Shown piece by piece: positions 23,010 through 28,715 of a stretch of 28,715 nt of DNA. Position numbers and translations under genes: made by a program. The stretch's first letter is position 1, and every line of letters starts with the position of its first letter. The notes beneath the pieces were generated by a model, which searched no databases, had not been told where the DNA came from, and saw only the letters and a list, made by a program, of their open reading frames with translations. Source of the DNA: CAZRVH01 sp964608325 (lineage in GTDB: Bacteria; Patescibacteriota; Gracilibacteria; Peribacterales; Peribacteraceae); assembly GCA_964608325.1 (NCBI GenBank), contig CAZSMX010000011.1, positions 1-28,715 on the forward strand, read 5' to 3'.

Positions 23010-24950
23010 TCAGGACTGCTTCGTCGGACGGGACAACGGGGAAAACGGCCTGCCGCCGCCCTCGAAGAACTGTCCGAAGAATTCGATGAATTGGAGGCGC
23101 CCCGCATGGATGAAACTTCCCAACGTATTGAGCGCGATGCTGACCGTGTGACCCCCGATGGCAATGACGATCATGACGGGGATGGCGAGATACACGGGGA
23201 ACAGCTTGCCCATCTCCTCCGCGACTTTGTTCACCGCGAGCGCCATGGCTCCGGTCACGAGTCCGAGTGCGAGGATGCGCAAGTAGCTGAGGCCGTTGCT
23301 GAGCAATCCGATGGCGAAGTTCATGAGTCCGAGGAATCCCATGATGGGCCGGATGTACCACGCCGAACCATACCCCTTACCCCAGATATTCAAGGCGACG
23401 ACCGCATACAGGACATAGGTGGCGACCTGCTTCAGATCGGCCGGGGCGAACGCGGCGAACAGGGCGGCGCCCAACAGGAGATGGCTCGTGAAGTTGACCC
23501 AGAACGCCTCGGCCTTCGCGCCATGGATCCACTTGTGCCATCCGGCGAGGAACATGCCGAAGAACAAATGCGTGATACCCAACGCCAGCGCGAGGTTCTG
23601 CAGGAAGGTGATGCCGTCCTGCTTGCCGAGATTCCACACCTGTCCACGGAACCACATGACTCCGTCGGCACGGGTCTCCGTCATGAACGATGGCGCCTGC
23701 TCCGGCGTGAGGCCGAACCATCCTCCGAAGGGAATGCCGACGAGGATGGATACGATACCGCTCAAGAACAGGGTCCACAGGAGCGGGGACTGCTCGGGCG
23801 TCGGCTTCTTGAGCAGCAGGACCGTACCCATGATGAGCGTGAGCGCGAGACCGTATCCCCCGTCCGTGAGGCAGAGGGCAAAGAACAGCGCGAAGAACGG
23901 GGACAGCGCGGACGTGGGATCCATCTCGGAAGACAACGGCAATCCGTAGAGCGTCGTGACGCTCTGGAACGGCGTAACCCATACCTTATTTTTCAAAAGT
24001 ACCGGCGCCTCCTCCCCTTCCTTCGGTTCCACGTGCAGCAGCACGACGGCGGGATCGATCTTCCTCAATTTGGAAGACAATTCGTTAATCTGCCTGCTTG
24101 GCATCCATCCGATAAGAGTCGACGTGCGGTTGGTGAGCAGAAGCGTTTCTCGCGCCGATTGCTTCGCATGCAGCCACTGGGTGAATGTTTTCACGCGGGA
24201 GAGTGCGGGAAGCTGGGCGGAAAGGGCGATCCTGCGCTGCGCGTTTTTCTGGAGCGTCTGCTGCGCCTCTTGCGTACGAATGAGGGCTTCTTCGTACAAC
24301 GCCGACACAAAACCGTGACCTGCGGGCGGCTCGACCGTCGTCCAGCCGAAGCGCGTGGCCATCTCCTCGAATTTCACCAGATCATCCTTCCATGCGATCA
24401 CCTCGAGGATGGATGACTCCCCTTCCCCGATCGCACGCACCGAGCAGCGCGGCAAACGCGATTCCATTTCGGCCTTGAAAGAAACTACGGCGGGCGGCGG
24501 CAGCAAGCCGAACAACCGCTTCGTCGTGCGAGTTTCGCGAACCGACTCCAGGGGAAGGTCGTACGAGCGCCACGGAGCCAGCGTTTCCTTCGTCTGTTCG
24601 GCTGCCTGCGCATCGCGACGCGCCTCTTCGTCGTCCGCCTCCAGGGAATGCAATTCATCGACGATGCCCCGCACGTCGGCGGAACTTGATGCGGCAAGAA
24701 CGTCCTCCTCCGTCACCGGGCGGGCTACCTGCGATTGCACCTCCTTGGGCGCGATATCGCGCAGCGTCGCGATCGCATAGTCTAGTTCCGCGATGCGGAA
24801 GTTCGCTTCGGAATGGTCTACTGCACCGCCAGCCAACGCATCAGATACGGCTACCTCCACCATGCCCGCCTCCTGCACGCTCGCGAGAACGTCCTCCTGC
24901 AAACTGCGAGGAGTCACGATAGCCACTTTTTGCATGCGGACGATTGCCAT
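23010..24950 (-). CDS. atpI: A/V-type ATP synthase subunit I (stator, a-type)
   Basis: A 646-residue stator subunit that forms the ion half-channels. The cytoplasmic N-terminal half (about 1-330, MAIVRMQKVAIVTPRSL) binds the peripheral stalks. The membrane half has about seven to eight helices, starting near LSPFFALFFALCLTDGGYGLAL. The channel region includes LSYLRILALGLVTGAMALAVN with the Arg that meets the rotor Glu, and the ending GHTVSIALNTLGSFIHAGRLQFIEFFGQFFEGGGRPFSPL. All expected features are complete. It lies 9 bases after G/H and 44 bases before K, with repeated CTTCC in the spacer mRNA. Confidence 0.95.
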   Translation of the reverse strand: MAIVRMQKVAIVTPRSLQEDVLASVQEAGMVEVAVSDALAGGAVDHSEANFRIAELDYAIATLRDIAPKEVQSQVARPVTEEDVLAASSSADVRGIVDELHSLEADDEEARRDAQAAEQTKETLAPWRSYDLPLESVRETRTTKRLFGLLPPPAVVSFKAEMESRLPRCSVRAIGEGESSILEVIAWKDDLVKFEEMATRFGWTTVEPPAGHGFVSALYEEALIRTQEAQQTLQKNAQRRIALSAQLPALSRVKTFTQWLHAKQSARETLLLTNRTSTLIGWMPSRQINELSSKLRKIDPAVVLLHVEPKEGEEAPVLLKNKVWVTPFQSVTTLYGLPLSSEMDPTSALSPFFALFFALCLTDGGYGLALTLIMGTVLLLKKPTPEQSPLLWTLFLSGIVSILVGIPFGGWFGLTPEQAPSFMTETRADGVMWFRGQVWNLGKQDGITFLQNLALALGITHLFFGMFLAGWHKWIHGAKAEAFWVNFTSHLLLGAALFAAFAPADLKQVATYVLYAVVALNIWGKGYGSAWYIRPIMGFLGLMNFAIGLLSNGLSYLRILALGLVTGAMALAVNKVAEEMGKLFPVYLAIPVMIVIAIGGHTVSIALNTLGSFIHAGRLQFIEFFGQFFEGGGRPFSPLSRPTKQS

Positions 24951-24959
24951 ACGGCTGTA

Positions 24960-25331
24960 TCAGTGGGGTAATCCGGATGAAAGAATCGAATCGACGAGGG
25001 ATTCAACTGTCGCTTCGACCCGGGAATCAAATGACTTCTGCAAATCCCCGCACTCCTTCTTTGCCTTCGCCTCGTGCTCGTCCGCGATGGCCGCTATATC
25101 CGTCTCGGCTACGCGCTGCAAAATAGAACGGGAATTATCCTTGGCGACTTGTTCCGCGATTTTTCTCTTCTCTTCCTCGGCTACGCGCGCTTTCGCCTCT
25201 TCTTCTTCGAATTTTTTCTTGGCGACGCTTAGCCGCGCTTCTTCTTTTTCCTCCAGTGCCAAGATTTCGTCCTGCCCTTGGAAGGAATGCGTACGTACCT
25301 GGGTGTCATCGGAAGAAATCGCTGTATTCAT
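24960..25331 (-). CDS. A/V-type ATP synthase subunit G/H (peripheral stalk)
   Basis: A 123-residue, highly charged coiled-coil protein (about 20-115) with runs such as EEKEEARLSVAKKKFEEEEAK and KRKIAEQVAKDN. It fits the peripheral-stalk partner of subunit E. As first gene of the operon in front of I, it takes the same place as subunit G in Thermus and H in methanogens. Identification rests on position and coiled-coil character, since this subunit is poorly conserved. ATG 25331 is chosen because the promoter at 25357-25385 lies 25 bases upstream; an upstream in-frame start would begin inside the promoter. Confidence 0.8.
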   Translation of the reverse strand: MNTAISSDDTQVRTHSFQGQDEILALEEKEEARLSVAKKKFEEEEAKARVAEEEKRKIAEQVAKDNSRSILQRVAETDIAAIADEHEAKAKKECGDLQKSFDSRVEATVESLVDSILSSGLPH

Positions 25332-25356
25332 GGGAATTTGGGGAGAATGACGGCTT

Positions 25357-25385
25357 CGTATACACACATATGTGAAAAAAATCAA
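25357..25385 (-). promoter_or_regulatory. Promoter of the A/V-ATPase operon
   Basis: Minus strand: -35 TTGATT (25385-25380), spacer of 17 bases, -10 TATACG (25362-25357). Transcription would start about 18-20 bases before the ATG of the first gene. The spacer holds the palindrome ACACATATGTGT (25364-25375), a possible operator. Confidence 0.55.
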
Positions 25386-25424
25386 CCGTCTAAGAGACTA
25401 CTTTCCCTTACATTCGCTCTGCGG

Positions 25425-25455
25425 AAAAGAGGCTATATAAAGGAAGTCGCCCTCT
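25425..25455 (-). terminator. Weak terminator after the AIM24 gene
   Basis: On the minus strand GAGGGC and GCCTC can pair (one bulge) around an AT-rich loop and are followed by TTTT. The stem is short, so readthrough into the ATPase promoter region is possible. Confidence 0.3.
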
Positions 25456-25473
25456 CTCCCCTCGGATACGTGC

Positions 25474-26193
25474 TCACCCTCCCATGATCTGCCCCAGGAA
25501 TCCCTGGCCCTGGCTGGCCGAGCGATCGCGCAGGAACGGGTTCAGGCTTTCGGCAAACGACTGGAGATTGCGGGTCTGGAGGTAGATTGCGCCCTCGCCC
25601 TCGAAGGTGCAGGCCAATCCCTCGCCCGTCGTCACCATATTCGCAACGCCCTCGCCCACGCGGTGGATTTCGTAATTCAACGTTCCCGAAAACGCGACGA
25701 TGTGTCCGTTGTCGACCGTGAACTTCTCCCCTTTCTTCAGTTCTTTCTTGATGATGCCGCCGAAACTGGAAACGAAGAGCGTTCCCTTGCCGGACGCCTT
25801 CACCATGAAGATGCCCTCGCCGCTGAGGAATCCCTTCCATCCCGTGAACTTCGCGTCGGTGACCACGCCATCCGTTCCCGCCAGGTACGAACCTCCCTGC
25901 ACGATGAACTCGCCTCCGTTCAACTCGATGGACTCGATGTCCCCGGGCGCGCGCGGAGCGAGCATCACTTCGGTGTCGTTGGCATTCGCCGTGACGGTGG
26001 TGACGAAGAAGCTCTCGCTGGTTAGGACCGTGCGCTTCAACGCCTGCAGGAAGCCGCCCTTCATACTTCCTTCTATGGAAGCACCCGCGTCCATGGCGAG
26101 CATGGCGCCGGATTCGGTGTGGATCTTTTCGCCGTTATCCAGGAGGACGCGCAATGCGCTGTAGCTGGGACGTGCGACTATTTCGTGTTTCAT
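25474..26193 (-). CDS. AIM24-family protein (TIGR00266 type)
   Basis: A 239-residue beta-rich protein of the AIM24/TIGR00266 family, named for a yeast mitochondrial protein. The bacterial role is not established. Matching features are the start (EIVARPSYSALRVLLDNGEK), ESGAMLAMD at about 27-35, repeated GG-x-x-x-x strands such as GGEFIVQGGSYLAG, and the end GLACTFEGEGAIYLQTRNLQSFAESL. The length is normal. It is the second of two minus-strand genes; 18 bases separate it from the AHSA1-like gene. That gap has a G-quadruplex-type tract. Confidence 0.9.
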   Translation of the reverse strand: MKHEIVARPSYSALRVLLDNGEKIHTESGAMLAMDAGASIEGSMKGGFLQALKRTVLTSESFFVTTVTANANDTEVMLAPRAPGDIESIELNGGEFIVQGGSYLAGTDGVVTDAKFTGWKGFLSGEGIFMVKASGKGTLFVSSFGGIIKKELKKGEKFTVDNGHIVAFSGTLNYEIHRVGEGVANMVTTGEGLACTFEGEGAIYLQTRNLQSFAESLNPFLRDRSASQGQGFLGQIMGG

Positions 26194-26211
26194 GGGAGGG
26201 GTTGGGGAGGG
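26194..26211 (+). promoter_or_regulatory. G-quadruplex-type tract upstream of the AIM24 start
   Basis: Four G-tracts (GGG, GGGG, GGGG, GGG) separated by A, TT and A lie directly against the AIM24 start codon on the template strand. The mRNA leader is CCCTCCCCAACCCCTCCC. It is the same kind of element, in the same place, as between atpB and atpD. Confidence 0.5.
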
Positions 26212-26625
26212 TTAATTGGCTTCGACGTAGGATTTAAAATTATCGATGATGGACTGCCATCCGGCCTTCTGCATTTCAACGGAGTTCTCGGTCTCGGCAT
26301 CGAACGTTTCGGTGACGGTGGTGGCGCCGTCCTTTTCCTGGAAGAGAATCTCCACCTTGCGTCCGTCGCTCATCTCGTAGGCGATCTTCTGCCCGTCGAT
26401 GACTTCGGAATAGACGCCTCCGAAATCAAATCCGGCGCTTCCGTCTTTCGCCTCCATGCGGCTCGTGAACGATCCCCCGGTGCGCAGGTCATTGGTGGCG
26501 CTGGGCGTATGCCAGTCCGGCGAGGCGTTGTTCCATTGCATGATGTGCTCGGGCTCGGTCCACAGCTGCCATACCTTGGATAGGGGGGCTTGGACGGTCG
26601 TTTGGACGGTAATCTGCTGTGCCAT
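26212..26625 (-). CDS. SRPBCC/AHSA1-domain (START-like) protein
   Basis: A 137-residue protein of the Aha1 C-terminal-like (AHSA1) SRPBCC group, a hydrophobic-pocket fold that binds small ligands. Characteristic parts are VQTTVQAPLSKVWQLWTEPEHIMQWN at the start, WHTPSATNDLRTGGSFTSRM, IAYEMSDGRKVEILF, TTVTETFDAE, and the last helix MQKAGWQSIIDNFKSYVE. The length is typical. It probably shares an operon with the AIM24 gene after it. The ligand is unknown. The leader is C/T-rich (CTCTTCCACTGATTTCCC). Confidence 0.92.
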   Translation of the reverse strand: MAQQITVQTTVQAPLSKVWQLWTEPEHIMQWNNASPDWHTPSATNDLRTGGSFTSRMEAKDGSAGFDFGGVYSEVIDGQKIAYEMSDGRKVEILFQEKDGATTVTETFDAETENSVEMQKAGWQSIIDNFKSYVEAN

Positions 26626-26710
26626 GGGAAATCAGTGGAAGAGGATTTGGTGAAGCTTGATGATACCACGGCAAGCCCCGTTTGTTGATCTTTTTCAAGG
26701 AAATGATTGA

Positions 26711-27163
26711 ATGGCCCGCATGCATCTTCTTTCCGGATGGAAATCCGTTCCCATGGTTCTGCTGGCGGTCGTCGCATTGGGAATCGGCGTCAATGCCGCA
26801 CTCAGGAAAACATACGTCCACGAGAAACCCGGGGCACCGCGCGCGAATACCGTGACTGCGACCGGGACCTATGTTTTCGGCGATGATACGGTAAACGTCA
26901 CGATGCACGCCCCCTTGGAACGAGGCGCCGTATCGGGATTCCTTTCCGGCGCGTGCGAAGGAACCATCGAGGGAATCACCAGGGGCGACGGCCGTATCAG
27001 TGCAACGGTATCCGGCATCTGCAAACGGTTTTTGCTGAATATACCGCTTCAGGGCACGATTGACGGCGCGATCAGCCTGGAAAACAAAAGCATCATGATC
27101 GCCTTTGAAGGCAAAAGCGGCGGTTTTACCCTTAAGGATGAGATAACCCTCGTGTACCCCTGA
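26711..27163 (+). CDS. Small anchored protein, unknown function
   Basis: A 150-residue protein with one N-terminal membrane helix (about 12-31, VPMVLLAVVALGIGVNAAL) and a beta-rich extracytoplasmic part (about 45-150) with alternating polar/hydrophobic strands and two Cys residues (near 82 and 102) that may pair. No family is recognised. It starts divergently from the AHSA1-like gene. An AAGGAAATG stretch is upstream, one of the few purine-rich leaders in the window. Confidence 0.6.
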   Translation: MARMHLLSGWKSVPMVLLAVVALGIGVNAALRKTYVHEKPGAPRANTVTATGTYVFGDDTVNVTMHAPLERGAVSGFLSGACEGTIEGITRGDGRISATVSGICKRFLLNIPLQGTIDGAISLENKSIMIAFEGKSGGFTLKDEITLVYP

Positions 27164-27183
27164 ATAGACGGCGGAAATGGCTG

Positions 27184-27209
27184 GCCACGTCATTCGCGAA
27201 TGACGTGGC
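27184..27209. repeat. Perfect 26-base palindrome on the 3' end of tRNA-Gln
   Basis: The two halves, GCCACGTCATTCG and CGAATGACGTGGC, match perfectly with no loop. The last four bases coincide with G73 and CCA of tRNA-Gln. It also lies 20 bases past the stop of the gene at 26711-27163. There is no T-run on either side, so a classical terminator is unlikely. Confidence 0.8.
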
Positions 27210-27280
27210 TGGGGAAGAGGGATTCGAACCCCCGAATGACCGCTCCAGAGGCGGTTGCCTTACCACTTGGCGATTCCCCA
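27206..27280 (-). tRNA. tRNA-Gln(CTG)
   Basis: A minus-strand cloverleaf of 75 bases with encoded CCA. Acceptor TGGGGAA pairs with TTCCCCA, giving the U1-A72 pair typical of tRNA-Gln. The anticodon stem ACCGC/GCGGT has loop CTCTGGA, anticodon CTG (reads CAG). The T-arm GGGGGTTCGAATCCC is canonical. Confidence 0.95.
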
Positions 27281-27468
27281 ATTCAGGCCCGCGTATCCTA
27301 GCACAAGAATAATGGTATTCCAGCTCATTTCCATGTGCAATTAGGCGTTTAACCCAAATTGCAAAGCACTGCTTGTACCAACAGTTGCTTTCCAATGTAA
27401 CAAAGACATGAAAAATCTCCTCCCAAACGCTGTCGGAGGGCTTGTGGAAGCGCTACACTGCGCGGGCT
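27281..27468. other. Intergenic region with no recognised gene
   Basis: About 190 bases between divergent tRNA-Gln and the MFS gene. A possible -10 (TAGGAT) for the tRNA is seen on the minus strand near 27294-27299. TGCAATT/AATTGCA near 27335-27363 is an inverted repeat with a 14-base loop, but no T-run follows. No coding frame is supported. Confidence 0.3.
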
Positions 27469-28715
27469 ATGCGCGCGTTCTACCTCGTGATGGGCAACAC
27501 CGTGCTTGTATCCGTGACGAGCGCGTTCGTTTGGTTTGCCATGACGTTCTGGCTCTATCTTGAAACAACATCCGTCCTTACGACATCGATCATGGGAGGC
27601 GCCTTCACTGTCGTCTCTTCCTTAGGCGGGTTCTGGCTGGGTTCCATCGTGGACCATCACAAGAAGAAGACGGCGATGCTCATCTCCAGCGTCGCGACCC
27701 TCATCCTCTTCTCCGCCGCGCTCGCTTTAGTGGCTTTCCTACCGGACGAATCATTCCGCTCGGTGACGAATCCAGCCGTATGGATCATCGCGGCACTGGT
27801 CATCGGCGGCGTTACCGCGGGCAACATCCGCGTGATCGCCCTGCCCACGCTGGTGACCTTACTTATCCCAGCGGACGAACGCGACAAGGCGAACGGCATG
27901 TCCGGCATGGTGATGGGCGTCTCCACCTCCGGCGCGGGTATCCTCTCCGGTCTCGCTCTCGGATTCTCCAGTATGTTCTGGGTACTTTTGTCCGGTGTGA
28001 TACTTATGATCATTGCGATCGTATTTCTCCTTTACATCGACATCCCGGAAAAAGACATTGTCCACACGGCGGAAAAGCCAAAGAAGGTGGACGTAAAGGG
28101 AACGATCAAAGCGATCAAGGGTGTCCCGGGCCTCTTCTCCCTCATCTTCTTCACGACCTTCAACAATTTCCTAGGCGGTGTGTTCATGGCACTCATGGAC
28201 GCGTACGGCCTGTCACTTGTGTCAGTGCAAACGTGGGGAATACTGTGGGGCGTGCTGAGCTGCGGATTCATCCTGAGCGGCTTGTACATCGCGAAAAAAG
28301 GACTCGGCCCCACGCCACTCAAGATGCTCTTCCTCATCAACACCATCACCTGGACCACCTGTATCTTCTTCGTCATCCAGCCGAACATCTGGCTGCTTGC
28401 CGCGGGCATCCTCATCTGGGTGTTCTGCATGCCGTTCATCGAGGCAACGGAACAGACCATCGTGCAGCGCGTGGTGCCGCTGGAGCGCCAGGGCCGCGTG
28501 TTCGGCTTCGCGCAGAGCGTAGAGTTGTCAGCCTCGCCCGTCACGGCATTTCTCATCGGCCCCATCGCGCAGTTCATCTTCATCCCGTTTATGACCACAG
28601 GCGCGGGAGTGCAATTGATCGGCAGCTGGTTTGGAGTGGGAATGGGCCGCGGCATCGCGCTGGTGTTCATGATCGCCGGAGCGATCGGCCTCTTTGTGAC
28701 GCTTCTCGCCCGCAG
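27469..28715 (+). CDS. MFS permease (3' end beyond the window)
   Basis: At least 415 residues are visible with no stop before the window edge. About 11-12 membrane helices are predicted, starting MRAFYLVMGNTVLVSVTSAF. The first cytoplasmic loop has GSIVDHHKKKTAML, a shortened form of the MFS motif A (G-x-x-x-D-x-x-x-K/R). The loop between the two halves is at about residues 185-205, charged (PEKDIVHTAEKPKKVDVK). TIVQRVVPLERQGRVFGFAQSVE near 340-362 is typical of the MFS_3/enterobactin-exporter-like group. The substrate is unknown. It is unrelated in detail to the Tet-like exporter at 2314-3609. Confidence 0.85.
   Translation, partial: MRAFYLVMGNTVLVSVTSAFVWFAMTFWLYLETTSVLTTSIMGGAFTVVSSLGGFWLGSIVDHHKKKTAMLISSVATLILFSAALALVAFLPDESFRSVTNPAVWIIAALVIGGVTAGNIRVIALPTLVTLLIPADERDKANGMSGMVMGVSTSGAGILSGLALGFSSMFWVLLSGVILMIIAIVFLLYIDIPEKDIVHTAEKPKKVDVKGTIKAIKGVPGLFSLIFFTTFNNFLGGVFMALMDAYGLSLVSVQTWGILWGVLSCGFILSGLYIAKKGLGPTPLKMLFLINTITWTTCIFFVIQPNIWLLAAGILIWVFCMPFIEATEQTIVQRVVPLERQGRVFGFAQSVELSASPVTAFLIGPIAQFIFIPFMTTGAGVQLIGSWFGVGMGRGIALVFMIAGAIGLFVTLLAR

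Noticed and set aside
21751..24416. Long plus-strand frames opposite the E, K and I subunits
   Set aside because: Arg/Glu/Asp-rich shadow frames; the minus-strand genes are clear ATPase subunits.
27206..27280. tRNA-Gln as the attachment site of a resident element
   Set aside because: No integrase and no second copy of the tRNA 3' end is present in the window, so only the palindrome is reported.
27335..27363. TGCAATT/AATTGCA inverted repeat as a terminator
   Set aside because: AT-rich 7-bp stem, 14-base loop and no T-run.
1..28715. UGA as a sense codon (Gracilibacteria/Absconditabacteria code)
   Set aside because: Several complete genes end at TGA in the expected place, for example the SLH gene and the small ORF at 4159-4314, and conserved proteins do not need readthrough.
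1..28715. CRISPR array
   Set aside because: No regularly spaced direct repeats were found; the Cas4-like domain at 4404-5915 belongs to the TM0106 family and has no cas genes nearby.

Overview
The window is chromosomal bacterial DNA from a metagenome-style assembly, with a 100-base run of N joining two contig ends. The core is GC-rich and uses TGA as an ordinary stop codon, so it is not a UGA-recoded lineage. Genes are small and tightly packed. Several traits fit a candidate-phylum (Patescibacteria/CPR-like, perhaps Peregrinibacteria-like) genome: an SLH plus Cys-rich surface protein, a DUF4015 putative glycoside hydrolase with an N-terminal anchor, a Ser-rich tethered protein, many small membrane proteins, and start codons with no Shine-Dalgarno sequence. 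This taxonomic guess rests on gene content and style only and has low confidence.

Layout. 1-2186 holds the tail of an unknown gene with a terminator, a secreted SLH-domain protein and MsrA. 2184-2303 is an AT-rich nested inverted repeat. 2314-3609 is a Tet-type MFS exporter on the minus strand. About 3620-10500 is an AT-richer accessory island. It carries a Doc/Fic-like protein with a small overlapping upstream ORF, a TM0106-family RecB-like nuclease coupled to a KTSC-domain protein, a scrap of a second copy of the MFS 5' end, a PD-(D/E)XK-like protein with a C-terminal membrane helix, and a 1065-residue single-chain restriction-modification enzyme. 10504-12496 is an SDR oxidoreductase and a DUF4015 protein. 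12667-14114 is a Ser-rich anchored protein and a CPBP protease. 14137-16347 has a REP-like repeat, two Nudix hydrolases meeting tail to tail, tRNA-Arg(TCG) and two small membrane proteins.

16344-25331 is a complete A/V-type ATPase operon on the minus strand. In transcription order it is G/H-I-K-E-C-F-A-B-D, the order known from Thermus and archaea. The B gene looks broken only because the N gap is flanked by the same 55 bases on both sides; removing one copy plus the Ns restores an in-frame 475-residue protein. The K (rotor) subunit has an N-terminal signal-like segment and keeps most of the Na+-binding residues known from Enterococcus hirae NtpK, so the enzyme may move Na+.

25474-28715 holds an AIM24-family protein, an AHSA1/START-like protein, a small anchored protein, tRNA-Gln(CTG) with a perfect palindrome on its 3' end, and the start of another MFS permease that runs off the window.

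The most unusual signals are: (1) the membrane-tethered nuclease-like protein placed tail to tail with the restriction-modification gene; (2) a Doc-like protein whose catalytic His is Gln; (3) a duplicated MFS 5' end bracketing the Doc/TM0106/KTSC module; (4) start codons preceded by C/U-rich tracts, or by a -10 box only 7 nt away (predicted leaderless mRNAs), instead of Shine-Dalgarno sites; (5) G-quadruplex-type tracts just upstream of two start codons.
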